64,000 bases of DNA from Cordylochernes scorpioides (lineage: Eukaryota; Arthropoda; Arachnida; Pseudoscorpiones; Chernetidae). Made by a program: the position numbers and the translations under genes. Within the stretch, counting starts at the first letter, position 1. Every line of letters begins with the position of its first letter. Of the stretch, positions 50,620 through 62,398 are shown one piece after another. Where the stretch lies: NCBI GenBank assembly GCA_030710605.1, contig CP092863.1:107246099-107310098 (forward strand), written 5' to 3'. The notes beneath the pieces were generated by a model. That model was given only the letters and a program-made list of their open reading frames with translations. It had not been told where the DNA came from and made no database searches.

Positions 50620-51230
50620 TATATACACTCATGGACAGAACTTAAGGAAGTTGTACCTTTTAGCATGTATATCGGTATTCAGACAATAACTCTGAAAGAT
50701 ACACTCATGGATAGAACTCAGGGAAGTTGTACCTTGTAGCATGTATATATATCGGGATTCAGACAATTAGTCTGAAAGATACACTCATGGACAACACTTA
50801 GAGAAGTTGTACCTTTTAGCATGTATATCGGGATTCAGACAATAACTCTGAAAGATACACTCATGGGCAAACTTAGGGAAGTTGTACCTTTTAGCATGTA
50901 TAACGGGATTCAAACAATAATTATGAAAGATATTACAGTGACCTTTATTGAAGACACACGAGATAACCAAGTGTGGAGAGCCTCTGTTTCATTAAAAATA
51001 ACAGACAACTGGCGATATCGGTATCTTTCTAGTGTATTCTCAAGGAATTGGATGGTTTTTGATGTCGCCGGTCATCTGTTTCTTTTTTTCTTTTAGGAGA
51101 CAGAGGTTGTTCACACTTGGTTATCTCATATGTCTTCAATAAAGGTCATTTTAATATCTTTCAGAGTTATTGTTTGAATCCCGATATACATGCTAAAATG
51201 TTGCCTTAAGTTTTGTATCCGTAAGTATAC
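50620..51230. repeat. S76 elements in inverted order
   Basis: 50,627-50,975: about 4 plus-strand units and tail. 51,050-51,225: minus-strand tail and unit ('tcgccggtcatctgtttctt', 'gttatctcatatgtcttcaa', 'ccgatatacatgctaaaat'). Confidence 0.85.
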
Positions 51231-51640
51231 ATATGTAAGTATTAAACGATTAGGAATTCTTAATAATTGGTTTATACGAATAACACTTGCACTACAGTGC
51301 AGTGTACAACACTACAGGCATGGATAGTGGTAATACTAACGAGTATAACCTAACATTGAGCCATAATAAAGAGGATAATATTTACATAAATACATCTGTA
51401 GAAACCTAAGTGGAATAAAATAAAATAAATTTATGACTTAGAATTTGCATGTATGAGATTGGAGAACTAAAAGAAAAATAAAATTAAAATTTGAACTGAA
51501 AGTATAGAATTAAAATTAACAATTCAAATATTTTACATATATAACATATAATATACTACGGTATAATCTATAAAAATTACTAAAATAGCTTTTCACAATT
51601 GTATCTTGAATTATATATGACTCATATATGTACATATATA
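51231..51640. other. Unassigned AT-rich stretch
   Basis: Nothing recognised. Confidence 0.35.
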
Positions 51641-52040
51641 CAGGGTGATCCAAAAGTCCCGCACAACTTTAAAAATTAATAACTCCGCGAATATTTGCGC
51701 TAGAGCAATGCGGTAAACACCATTGTGTTCAGGATGCAATGGGATTTTTTATGGCAAATAATGAAAAATTCGAAATTGATTTTAGTTACAACTTTATTCG
51801 CTAGATGGCGCTCTACCAGAATCAGAGATTCAGCGGCCAAATTGTTCGATAAATTAAAAAATATAACTGAATGACACATATTTTTCCTTTTTGAATACCA
51901 GGAAAGAACCCTAATAATATCAAATGATAAATTAATAAAACACCATTTCGCCAAAAGTTAGAAGAATTGGTTGACGATTTTTAAATACAATCTGAGATAT
52001 GTAAAATAGGTATATGCAAATTAAAACATGTAGCAAAAAT
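51641..52040. repeat. Left terminal inverted repeat
   Basis: Near-identical inverted copy of 58,117-58,514, containing 'ttcgctagatggcgctctac' and 'aatacaatctgagatatgta'. Confidence 0.9.
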
Positions 52041-52755
52041 ATTTATATTTTATATGGAGTTTTTTGAAATAGTTTGAATGTTTGAAAATAACTACTGATA
52101 TCAATACACGATTTTTGAAATGTTAATATAGTACCAAAAATTATGATGGCACTACAAATAGGATTTCGTGCTATAAGGAATGTATAGTTTCTTGACTAAT
52201 TGGCGACACTTGACTATTTAACTGGATATTCGTCATGATCCAAAAATGAAATATAGAGGGGAGTGACAAAATATATTTGTCGTACTTTATTCCAAATATC
52301 CTATGGGTTTGTCAAATGTTATCATTGTTTATTATACTGTACATAATTTTGAAAATGTATCCCCTAAAAAAAAAACATTTTAAATCGATCTTTTGCGTTG
52401 AAAAAAGTGGTTGTAAAATCATTTTGTATTATTTTTTGCGCAAAATTTCTAAAGTTGGGGGGGGGGGGGGGGGGGGAGATAAAGAGAATATTCCTTATGC
52501 TATTTCTTCTAATGAGCGAAAAGCGATAACCTAAACATAAGGGATAAAATTGTGTATACCAGTGTTATTCGAGAAGTTATAACACTTTGGCCTGCACGAC
52601 ATAATATAAGATGTGGGCAAATGACAAACAAAAAATTACTGTTCACAGAAAAAAATGAGTCAAGATGTGAGGACAGAATTTATTATTCCATAACCCAAAA
52701 CAAAGAGCTGCAAAATATAACACATGAGGGTAACTGCCTTTTCTCTTGTATTAGG
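52041..52755. other. Internal non-coding part of the large transposon
   Basis: AT-rich; a poly-G run (52,457-52,476) is the only marked feature. Plus-strand frames here are antisense or low complexity. Confidence 0.5.
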
Positions 52756-53930
52756 TCACAATCCTTGCTCAATGTGGCGCCCTTCATTCTCAAACACCGC
52801 CTGCAGACGATAGAATGATAGAATGGTCACAATTAAATAGTTGAAATTTAAAAAACGTGCCATCTGATAGAAGCCTTCAACATGGCCAATGTGGTATGCC
52901 GGCATCGATAAAAACGAGACTTAATGTACCCCCATAACCGAAATTGTAAGGCGTCAAGTCTGGTGATATTGGAGGCCACTGGTATATAAAGAGGCGACTT
53001 ATCAACGAATTTCACCGAACGTATCCTTCAGCAATTGTTGGCACCGCGGGAGATATGAGGAGGTCCTCAATCTTGGATGAATGTTATTTCGCTTAGTGCT
53101 TGTCTGTCCTGCAATAAGGGAATAACCTTTTCTCTCAAAAGTTGAACATAACGTTCACCAGTTACAAAAACGGTTTTTAAAATTCTTCCATTGATCTTTT
53201 CAAAGAAAATGGCCCAATAATAAAAGAAGAAGTGAACCCACACAAAACTGTAACTCTGTGCTGATGAAGTGGTATTTCTGTAAAAATCCTAGGGTTTGCT
53301 GTTGCCAAAATGAGGCAGATTTGAATGTTAAATTCCTCCTTTAGATAAAAGTGAGCATCATCTGTTCTTAGAACATTTGACAGCCAGTTTTCATCAATAT
53401 CAATTTGCCGGAAAACCCATGCAGCGAATTCTTGACGCTTCTCAAAATCGCACACTTTCAACTCGTGAAAACTTTGAATTTTGTTTGGGTATTTTATAGA
53501 AAAATCCTAAATGTGTGTTCTCTCCAAACTGTTCCATACGAAATCCCTGTTTGTCGAGAAACTTGTCTAGTACTTACTTCTCCATACGTGGATAACGTTT
53601 CAATAGCTTCAGCATTCTGAAAAACCGTAACAGCCACTGACTTGCATGTCGATGGTCTTCCACTCCGAGGTTTTGCTTCCAGAGATCCAGTTTCCTAAAA
53701 CTTTTTATCAATCGCTTTAGAGAGTAGCAACTCATGGGTCCTTTACCGCTTCGAATATCTTTAAAGGAACGAAACGCTCGAAAAGCTTCAGTGGCAGATT
53801 CTGAATCACAATTTAAAAATTTCACCAAGAGTGCTTTATCCTGTAGTGACGGCATTCCAGGGGGAAGGGGAGAAGTCCGACCACACCTCCTTGCGGTCCC
53901 CCCTGGACCTTTGGAATATTTGACCAAATT
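52756..53930 (-). pseudogene. DDE transposase of the DUF4817/Tc1-mariner type, broken
   Basis: Read on the minus strand. N-terminal helix-turn-helix region (53,930-53,574): ALLVKFLNCDSESATEAFRAF then GPMSCYSLKRLIKSFRK, the pattern of DUF4817-type transposases common in arthropods. Middle (53,461-53,177): RQEFAAWVFRQIDIDENWLSN, first catalytic Asp in RTDDAHFYL, then HQHRVTVLCGFTSSFIIGPF. The second Asp is in FIQD, followed at once by a stop. The third position reads TPYNF, so Asp has become Asn, then LWGYIKSRFYR. The end ENEGRHIEQGL matches the family C-terminus. Several frameshifts and stops; inactive. It mobilised the surrounding element. Confidence 0.85.
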
Positions 53931-54079
53931 CTAGTTCGTTTCCAAGATGACTAACGTTGCAACGGCACCCATTTTCAAATGAAGAGCAAAACTGATATCT
54001 CCAGTAATGCTACCGCGTCCGGAGTAACCACCGCGTCAGGAGCTGCAGCTCGAGCTCATGATGATAAATCTACTACGAG

Positions 54080-54793
54080 GACACAATTCAATCTACTACA
54101 ACTCAATATAAATGGTACCCAGAGGAAAATAAAGAGCTGACTTGTCTTCTCTGTGACAACAATGTACATATTTCTTGTCCTCGGGAGACAAAATTGAATC
54201 AGAATCTGAGATTCAATATTAAATATTATACAACACTACGAAAGGACAGACCGCGAAAATTCGGAGGAGGACTTGCCGTTTTGATTAAAACTCTAGAAAT
54301 CAAATTTAAGGAAATCGCCTATAATCAGAGTAAGCCTAGAGAAATCACGACAGAAGCTCAGTCAATAGAAATCTATCTTACAGATAAAACAATTCCAATC
54401 ATAAATGTTTATCACCACGATAATACTAGCATCAATACAGGTCTGATAGAGACATTAAGTGAAGCGTCTTCGGATATCTCAATCATACTTGGAGATTTTA
54501 ACGCCGAAAGACCAACTTGGGGATCACCTGTCCAGGATAACAAAGGTCAGCAGGTTGAGGACATTCTAACCGACCTCGACCTTACACCGTTAAATAACGA
54601 AAAGAACACCTATCTATCCAAGTCCACAGGCACAGAATCCGCAATAGACATCACAGCGATAAATTACAACATCGCACCCACCACACAATGGAAAATTCTG
54701 AAAAGTGCAATCAGTGACCACAGACCAATTTTAACAACCATAAAATTCAAAATTGAGAATTTCCAACAGAATAAAAGAATACTGGAAAAATAA
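54080..54793 (+). pseudogene. LINE apurinic-type endonuclease domain
   Basis: Begins near NLLQLNINGTQ (the start of APE domains), interrupted by a stop, then open from 54,194: GGGLAVLIK, the catalytic ILGDFNAERPTWGSP block with Asp-Asn, DLTPLNNEKNTYLS, ESAIDITAI, and the C-terminal ISDHRPIL with the catalytic Asp-His pair. This domain nicks target DNA to prime reverse transcription. Early stops and a terminator after residue ~199 of the open part break the link to RT. Confidence 0.85.
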
Positions 54794-55219
54794 TTCACAG
54801 AAAAGCTTGAAGAACTGTGCAACGAAGAATCAAATCACAGAACGATTGACAAAAAATTGGAAAAATTCTCTTCGAACATATCCGAAGCTGCAAAAGTATC
54901 GATACCTAGAGGTAGACGTAAAGACCTGTGAATACTTTACTGGAAGGACCACAATATCGAGGCAATGATTGGAGAGAGAGACAATATCAATGAACCTTTT
55001 AAAACAAATAAAACAGAAGAAATCATAAAGGAACTCATAGAAATTAGTCACAAAATAGAACGAGAAATTTGGATATTCAAACAAGAGAGAGAGAGAGAGA
55101 GAAAAAAATGGGCAGAATTCTGCGAAAAAAAATGGATCCAAAAAAGGAAAGCCATCACTGGAATATAATTAGTGTTATAAAACAATCAAAACCAACACTG
55201 ATCCTCCAATACTCTAACC

Positions 55220-56520
55220 GATATGAATAGCGAAAACAAACAAACAGATGGCTGAAATAATTGCTGAATATATTTCAAGCACTTCCAGACTCAGCTATAC
55301 AAATGAAGGCAGGACTCTAAAAAATAATATAAACAGGTTAGTTAAACAAGCAAGAAATTACCATCAACAAGATATTTACTCGAGAGACTTCACACTGAAT
55401 GAGCTAAACTCATCAATAGCAAAGTTAAATCCAAGAGTCACCAGGAGATAATCTAATTTTTGGTTAAATGATTAAACACTTTGGAGACAAAGCTAAAAAT
55501 CAACTCCTACAAATTCTGAACATTTCATGGCAAACTGGTAAACTACCAAAGAATTGGAAGATATCAATTATAGTGCCAATACTGAAACCAAACAAAGATG
55601 TCAAGGAATACAAGAACTATCGGCCAATTGATCTCACCAGCATACTTTGTAAAATAACAGAATGAATTATCTACAATAGGCTCATAGTCTGGCTCACTAA
55701 CAATAATAAAATAAACTTCTACCAAACTGCCTAAAGATCCAGACACTGTACAACTGATAAACTGTTCTACTTCTGTCAATCAATAATAGATTTCTAGGAA
55801 AAACCGTCAAAGAAGACAACGGCCGTATTCCTGGATAAGACCTCAGCTTTTTATCGAGTGTAGAAATTATTTGAAAGGCTGTGTGTGCACAACATCGGAG
55901 TAAGAGGAAAAACCATAATCTGGATTACAGACTTCTTAAGGGGAAGAAGGATGAAGGTTCGGGTCAATGGAACATTTTCCAAGGACCGAAGAACATGGGC
56001 TGGTGTACCTCAGGGATCTGTGCTCAGTCCTCTTTTCTTCTCGCTATATATTAACTGTTGTTTATGTAAATAGAAGAATATTATTCGTATTATTTAAAGC
56101 CTCATTATGTAAAAAATATATGTGTATATAAATTGGACATTTGTTTTTGGCCAAACGAAAATAATAAGAGCTAAAAAAAGAGTCATGGTCAAGTTTGAGT
56201 TGTTGTACATCTAATTACGACACAACCTTAACAACATCCATCCTCAATGAAGACACAAAGGTTGCCTGTTATGCAGATTATATAGCCATATGGCACACAA
56301 GTAGCAGTACAGAAATATCAGAAAAATACTGAACACATCAATGAGAGGACTGGAGAAGTGGGCAATGAAACTCAAAATGACAATAAACCCAATAAACACA
56401 AACCTATAGGTCTCCTTCACTGACAGGAAAAAAGGCATGAATTCAACTCCAAAATAAGCATAAACAACCATATAATTGATAAAATTTGATCTGCAAATTA
56501 CCTAGGTGTGATACTTGATG
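55220..56520 (+). pseudogene. LINE reverse transcriptase, broken
   Basis: RT blocks in successive frames: FTLNELNSSIAKLNP (55,390), WKISIIVPILKP...YKNYRPIDLTSILCKITE (55,555-55,665), VRVNGTFSKDRRTWAGVPQGSVLSPLFF (in parts, 55,950-56,045) and YADYIAIW near 56,268. The catalytic YADD has become YADY, which should abolish activity. Multiple stops and an AT-rich interruption at 56,050-56,220. Confidence 0.85.
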
Positions 56521-57109
56521 AGGAATTGCGATTTACAGAACACATAATTAGCACCTCAAATAGAGCTACCAGAAACCTAAACATTCTGAGAAGGCTATGT
56601 GGAACAAATTGAGGAGCAAAACCCAAAATTCTTAGAACAACATATATCACCTTAATAAGGCCAATAATGGAATATGCAACACCTGTTTGGGCCCCCTCAA
56701 GTTCATCACTAAAAAGAAGACTAGACAGTGTTCAAGCAAAAGTGGCCAAATTAATCACTGGTTCTATTTCAAATACCAACAATTAGAAAATTCAGAGAGA
56801 ATGTGGTCTAGACCTACTTGAAAGCAGAAGACAATTAAAAACAATAAAATTCACCAATAGCTTAAAAACTAAAGAAACCGAACGCATATCCCATAGAACT
56901 TATTTAAACTGGACACAAAAAGAAAGGCTCAAAAGATCTTCAGTACAACAACAATATTAGAAAGAGCATAAAAATGAAACATAATGAATTTCAAATTCGA
57001 GAATAACCAATATTTCCTACCCCCATTGCCATCAAATGTAATCATCATCTCAACCTGAATGAACCCTGCAATAAAAAAAAGAGAACAAAAACATACTTAA
57101 AAAGAAAGG

Positions 57110-57660
57110 ACTTGACACAATTGGTTTATGCGATCAGATAAATTATTTAACAGCATATACAGATGGATCATCAGACCTTACCATAAGTAATGGAGGGGCT
57201 GGAATTAACATAATACTGCAAGATGGAACATACATCAAAATCAAAGAAGGAGCAAGAAAGATTTCATCAAACTTCACTTGTGAACTGACAGCTATCTGGA
57301 AAGCTCTTGATGGATGCCTGAACCAACCATCCCTGCATCAAGCAGAAGGAATTATAATATACCGTACAACGACTTCATATCCGATCTAGAAGCAATTCAG
57401 AAGGGCAATACTATAATCACACAGAAAATACACTCGTTACTTACTCAACTGATATCATTGGAGAATAACTGCATTCTACAATGGATTCCTGCCAGTGTTT
57501 GGATCGGGGGTAATGAAATGGCAGTTGAATTTGCAAAAGAAGCCAGAAAGTTGAGCCAAAGGAAAGAACAAATGTCATTATTTGACGCTAATGCTTTTGC
57601 AAAATACAAGATAATTAAACAAAAAATAAGAAAAGATCAAAATGTGAAATAAACTCCGAG
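57110..57660 (+). pseudogene. LINE RNase H domain, broken
   Basis: AYTDGSSDLTISNGGAGI with the first Asp, FTCELTAIWKALD with the Glu, SDLEAIQKG with the second Asp after a frame change near 57,330, then LQWIPASVWIGGNEMAVEFAKEA, where family members have His before the GNE block. RNase H after RT is diagnostic of I-type LINEs. The domain is split over at least two frames. Confidence 0.8.
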
Positions 57661-58116
57661 AGAAAAATGACAAAACTATAACAAGATTTAGAATAAAACA
57701 TTATAAAGGATGACAATACATCCAGATGGCACAAGAACCTATAGAACATGCAACAACTGTCCTGGTGTGGAACTAACACCTACCCACATATTTTCATGCC
57801 CGCAGCCTTGCAGAAAATTGACATAGACCCAGAGCAGCTGCTTTACACACCCAAGATAGTAGACAATGCTGCTGCTGCTGTGATAGAGATGCATGGAGAC
57901 ATCTGAGGCTCTTTATTGGACACGACAAAAACAACAACGGCATTCCAGAGTAAAATAAATCATCAGAGATAGATAAATATTTTTCAAATGAATTAAAATA
58001 AATATAATCGATACTGAGAGAAAGTTGAATTTAAAAAAAAAAAAAGAAAATTATTATTTTCGAAATTTAAAAAGCTGAGAGGATTCCAGCAAACCGTATC
58101 TAAAATAGCTTTTTTT

Positions 58117-58514
58117 TTTGCTACATGTTTAAATTTGCATATACCTATTTTACATATCTCAGATTGTATTTAAAAATCGTTAACCATTTCTTCTAACTTT
58201 TGGCGAAATGGTGTTTTATTAATTTATCATTTGATATTATTAGGGTTCTTTCCTGGTATTCAAAAAGAAAAAAATACGTGTCGATCAGTTATATTTTTCA
58301 ATTTATCAAACAATTTAGCCGCTGAATATCTGATTCTGGTAGAGCGCCATCTAGCGAATAAAATTTTAACTAAAATCAATTTCGAATTTTTCATTATTTG
58401 CCATAAAAAATCCCATTGCATCCTGAACACAATGGTGTTTACCGCATTGTTCTAGCGCAAATATTCGCGGAGTTATTAATTTTTAAAGTTGTGCGGGACT
58501 TTTGGATCACCCTG
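58117..58514. repeat. Right terminal inverted repeat
   Basis: Complement of 51,641-52,040, ending TTTTGGATCACCCTG. Confidence 0.9.
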
Positions 58515-58554
58515 TATATGTATTGACGTTATGTGGTGCTGAGTTTGTTGTTGA

Positions 58555-58655
58555 CACACATTAATATGTTATAACACCTTGATAAAGGTTGGCGTTCAGC
58601 TAACTGAAATATTGGGAAAATAAATGATATTTTGATTCAATATATGCCTTTTTTT
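58555..58655 (+). mobile_element. PLE-D terminal fragment
   Basis: CTTGATAAAGGTTGGCG-TTCA-GCTAACTGAAATATTGG: the hammerhead-like block with one mismatch in its long stem, followed by 'ttcaatatatgcc'. Confidence 0.65.
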
Positions 58656-59140
58656 TTTTTTAATTATATATGTATTTATTTGACTTTGTTCATTTTATCA
58701 TGAGGTTATTTAGCTTCTATGAAAGTATATATAATTATAGTAAATATTTTATTTCCTTCCAAAGTATAAATTATATATTTAAATCAACTCTATTTTTTTA
58801 TTGATATTTCGGGCATTACCTACGCATATAATTAAAATATTAATTAAATATATATTACGTTATATTTATTCATGTTTATTTATTATTATTATTTTCAGAT
58901 TTATGAGAAAGAGAACGGAAGTAGGATTTCTCTTCTTCATAGAGTCCCTACTTCCGGTCAACGTGGTCAAATTATTTATTCCAATCTACTCTTATGATTA
59001 TTGTTCCGCACGTAAAGATAAAGCTCTGTCAATCTGAACATGGTCAAATAATTTATTCTATCTTTTCTCCCTTTTTTATTTTCATTGATAGCTAGTAATA
59101 TAAACATTTTATTGTAACTCTTTTTCTCGGTTTCTTTTTT
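58656..59140. other. Unassigned AT-rich stretch
   Basis: A short inverted pair near 58,915-58,960 ('ggaagtaggatttc', 'agtccctacttccgg') and 'gtcaaa/taatttattc' blocks repeated at 58,965 and 59,042. No gene. Confidence 0.4.
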
Positions 59141-59149
59141 TTTGGAATT

Positions 59150-59430
59150 TATATATGTTATATAAATGTATTATTTAAAATGTTATATAAAGGTATTATT
59201 TAAAATGTTATATTAAGATATTGTTTTATTTAAAAATATATTTCATAGATAAAAATATTCTGTTAAATCCCCTTTTGAACAGAATATTTTTATCTATGAA
59301 ATATATTTTTAAATAAAACAATATCTTAATATAACATTTTAAATAATATCGTAATATAACATTTTAAATAATACCTTTATATAACATTTTAAATAATACA
59401 TTTATATAACATATATATATAACTTTATAA
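59150..59430. repeat. Palindrome built from family M ends
   Basis: Arms of about 125 bp ('ttaaaatgttatataaaggt', 'catagataaaaatattctgt' and complements) meet at 59,270. It is nearly perfect and contains the same short tandem as 11,600-11,750. Confidence 0.85.
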
Positions 59431-59639
59431 TTTTCGAAAATATTTATTTTTAAGCTTTATTTTATCATTAATAAAAGTGTTATTTTTTTTTCATACACAA
59501 TCTCATGTACAAAACTTAAAACTATTTCATATATTCTCCTTATATGCCTTTTTTTTTAGGGATTTTAATGGCTTTTTAATTATAGAGAATATATGCTGTT
59601 TTATGTGTATTCTCCATCTTTTTTTGTAAATTTGGGAGG

Positions 59640-59770
59640 TTTCGAGACTACATTGATGGGAAAACTTAAGGAAGTGGAAAGTCTTCGATGTCGCCGGTCG
59701 TCTGTTTTTTTTATTTTTTTTTTGTTCACACTTAGTTATCTCGTGTCTCTGCCCTCCCTATCTCAATTTC
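59640..59770 (-). repeat. S76 tail fragment
   Basis: 'gggaaaacttaaggaagtgg', 'tcgatgtcgccggtcgtctg' and 'cacacttagttatctcgtgt' match the right end of S76. Confidence 0.75.
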
Positions 59771-60245
59771 TGTTCATTGCACTATAAGAAATATAGAAAT
59801 TGTGATTTTTTAAAATCATATATGATACATTTTGAATGATAGAAAGTAAATTTCCAGTTTAGCTTTGTTCATAGTTTCTCTCTCCCTCTCATTTCCTTAA
59901 ATTCAATTTTATGTATGCAAATAAAACCAAAATCTCTAAATTCAATTGTACAATATAAATCTTTTAATATGTAAATTTTAAAGCAGTTAACATGTATGTA
60001 AATTTTGTTTTTGTATAAAAGATTTGGAAAATAAAGAGAGAGATGATTGAGGTGGAGACAGCCACAAACGACTGCTAATTTTTCACACATCTATAGTAGA
60101 AATACATCATATATATATATATTTTAAAGAAATTAGCGGTAAAAATGTATTGCTAATTTTCAGCGATAGAGAGTGGTAATCTAATGATGATATTTAAATT
60201 CATTATATTTCTCTAGGTATGAATATCCACATATGTAAATATATA
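59771..60245. other. Unassigned AT-rich stretch
   Basis: Nothing recognised. Confidence 0.35.
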
Positions 60246-60254
60246 TTCGAAATA

Positions 60255-60440
60255 AAAAGGCATATCCTGACTGTTCACATGAGCATTTTATATGGCTGAG
60301 CGCCATCTAGTGGAACAAAAATCAACTAAACGTTGATCTAACTTGTTTCGTGATATTTGGCTAAACCATTATTTTAAAAGTATTAAGGAAAGCCAACCAG
60401 CCACGTACGCATTTTGGCCTGTTGACCCTCGTCAGGACCT
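60255..60440. mobile_element. PLE-B terminal repeat, ribozyme decayed
   Basis: 'tgagcgccatctagtggaac' and 'gccacgtacgcattttggcc'. The minus strand shows CTGACGA, GGGTC-AACA-GGCC, AAAA, TGCGTA, CGTGGC: CUGACGA is kept, GAAA lost. Confidence 0.65.
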
Positions 60441-60479
60441 GACAATTTTTCAGTTTTTTTTATTTTTTCATATATTTAT

Positions 60480-60580
60480 ATTAAATAATAAAAAGGCATA
60501 TATTAGATTGAATAAAAGATTTATTTGCCAATATTCCGGTTGGCTGAACGTCAAATCTTTATCAAGGCATTACATTTTTT
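60480..60580 (+). mobile_element. PLE-D terminal fragment
   Basis: 'aaaaggcatatattagattg', 'tgccaatattccggttggct' and 'tttatcaagg' match PLE-D. Confidence 0.65.
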
Positions 60581-60980
60581 TTCTTATGTATATATGTATG
60601 TTATATTCAATTTAATATTTTATAATATATTAGTATTTTTATCAAATTTGACCAAAAAACAAAAAGCTTTTTAAAATTATTATTTTTGTTCTGTTGTATA
60701 TATATTTTTTCTTTTGGGTAGGTTAAATGTGTTTTTTTTTTAAATATTTAATCAAATTTAATTATTAAATATTAAATCAAGCAATGCGCCAATAGTCACT
60801 CACCCAGGTCAGATTATTTCTCTTGTTACTTTAGGTGGTCTACACAACTATAGTTCAAATAAGCATTGCATTCACATTCTCACTAACCATCATACCGGGT
60901 ATTTATGGACATTTGCTAGTAAAAATAAAAATAAAAAAAGTTTTTGTTTTTTGGTCAAATTGAATATAACATGTATATAT
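60581..60980. other. Unassigned AT-rich stretch
   Basis: A 'caatgcgccaatagtcactc' segment near 60,785-60,900 is slightly GC-richer; the ends around 60,650 and 60,935 are inverted ('tgaccaaaaaacaaaaag' and complement). Possible MITE. Confidence 0.4.
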
Positions 60981-61152
60981 AGATGGAAATTCTTTAGAGG
61001 GAAGAAATAGATCTAAAAAAGCATAGGGCACCTCTCCCGTTCAAATAAACGTCAAAACTAAACGCCATCTTTGACCTTTGCCGCAAACTAGCGTCTTCGG
61101 GTCGGTGACAAAGCCACAACACCAGCTTTGGAAAACTGAGAAGTGTCCACCT

Positions 61153-61193
61153 GGAGACCATGGGTTTGGTCTAATGGCCCTCGTCAGTCTAGG
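61153..61193 (-). ncRNA. Hammerhead relic, left arm of PLE-C
   Basis: Minus strand: TAGA, CTGACGA, GGGC-CATTA, then GACCAAACCC where GCCCGAAACC is expected, ATGG, TCTCC. The GAAA strand and half of stem II are mutated, so it should be inactive. Confidence 0.75.
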
Positions 61194-61422
61194 GCGGACT
61201 TTATTCCATGAATCACACGGGATCTATTGTAATTCTTACAATCTGCCAAGAGGTGTTTATCTAGCAAAGTGGCTAGGCCAAATCTATGGCCAATATATAG
61301 ATGGAAATTTGGCCGGTAGTAATTGATCTCTCAATAAATGCATAAGGCGCCATACCCGTAAAAGTTAGGATTGTGAAGATATCAATAGATCCAGGGTATA
61401 TCTCACGGAATAAATTCCGCCC

Positions 61423-61462
61423 TAGACTGACGAGGGCCATTAGCCCGAAACCATGGTCTCTA
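61423..61462 (+). ncRNA. Hammerhead ribozyme, intact (PLE-C)
   Basis: TAGA, CTGACGA, GGGC-CATTA-GCCC, GAAA, CC-AT-GG, T-C, TCTA. Stem II is four Watson-Crick pairs, stem III three (A-U plus CC/GG), stem I four. Predicted cleavage is after C61458 (GUC). All invariant core bases match the hammerhead consensus. Confidence 0.9.
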
Positions 61463-61639
61463 TGTGGACGCTTCTCAGTTTGTAAAAGCTGGTGTTGTGG
61501 CTTGGTCGCCGATTCGAGGTCGCTAGTTGCGGCGATGGTCAATAGATGGTGTTTATCTTTGACGTCTATTTTGAAGGGAGAGGTGCTCTATGCTTTTGTA
61601 GATATGTAAAACTTTAATAAGGCTTAGAACTAAATGGTG

Positions 61640-62087
61640 TTGGTAGAACGTTCCAATATGCTATAAATATTGAAGAGTCAACATTTTTTGACAACACCAA
61701 CAATTTGAATGATGATATATAAAACTGAAAGCATAGAAGAAATGACCCACTATATCTCTGAATGCACTATTGTTAACGAGAAACGGAATAAGATCTTAAA
61801 GAACATTATCCAAATCTACGCGAACCCAGTTTAGATAATCAGAATAATGTCCGAGAAAAAATATATAGCGATAATATTGCTTAACTTTCATAAAGCGTTA
61901 GAGAACAAGGTAATCTCTAAGAACTAAAATTACAGAACAATTTCCTTTCATTGTTAATTTGTATAGGTATGTTGAATACTTTGATTTCATTTTCCCTTCT
62001 CTCCTTTGTTTATTTTTTTTCCTTTTCTCCATGAAAATGTTGTATGGCGAGTCCTTACAAGACGGAAATGTCCTAATAAAGCTGTTT
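61640..62087 (+). mobile_element. LINE 3' end
   Basis: A short coding end (61,710-61,835: EEMTHYISECTIVNEKRNKILKNI, an HX4C piece of the LINE C-terminal knuckle) and a 3' UTR ending 'gtatggcgagtccttacaag' and 'tgtcctaataaagctg'. The original (TTG)n tail resumes beyond the SINE at 62,406 (gttgttgtat). Confidence 0.7.
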
Positions 62088-62398
62088 TTTTTTTATTATC
62101 CCTAGTACACGTGATACAGGCCATGATAATCATGGTGGGTAGTTAGCGACTGCTTTTACTGTAAGAGCACCACATGTCTACACATGTGAAAAGCAGTTCG
62201 ACTTTGCACTTACAAATGTGCCAGAGCCCCGTTTGGTTACTTGCACTCGCTGGTGGAGTTGAACTTTTGCAAGATTCGGGGACCATTGGAGCATTTATTT
62301 TTAAACAGAAAAAGTGTCCAATGCGGGAATCGAACCCGGGTCGTAGTGGTCGAAAACCAAATGGTTTTAACCAGCCTTCCACCGACCCCCCGGTCGGT
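62088..62398 (-). mobile_element. tRNA-derived SINE, full length, inserted in LINE tail
   Basis: Flanked by ATAAAGCTGTT (62,077-62,087) and ATAAAGCAGTT (62,399-62,409), an 11-bp duplication with one change. Minus orientation, with the head ending 'ccaccgacccc'. Confidence 0.9.

Larger units (their letters stand above)
54000..57960 (+). mobile_element. I-type LINE nested in the transposon, decayed
   Basis: Order endonuclease, RT, RNase H on the plus strand, as in the I group of LINEs (RNase H after RT). It starts about 70 bp past the transposase N-terminus and ends near 57,960 in A-rich sequence. I could not find a clean target duplication. Several stops and frameshifts across all domains. 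Confidence 0.8.
51641..58514 (-). mobile_element. Tc1/mariner-superfamily transposon with ~400 bp inverted ends
   Basis: Begins CAGGGTGATCCAAAAGTCC and ends in its complement at 58,514, with TA on both sides (51,639-51,640; 58,515-58,516). The inverted repeats extend to about 52,040 and from about 58,117. It contains a minus-strand transposase pseudogene (52,756-53,930) and a later nested LINE (about 54,000-57,960). Confidence 0.9.
60985..61625. mobile_element. PLE-C palindrome
   Basis: Inverted arms of about 220 bp: 61,015-61,230 ('gcacctctcccgttcaaata', 'gtcggtgacaaagccacaac') and 61,380-61,615 ('gttgtggcttggtcgccgat', 'gaagggagaggtgctctatg'). Each arm carries a hammerhead; the right one is intact. 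Confidence 0.85.
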
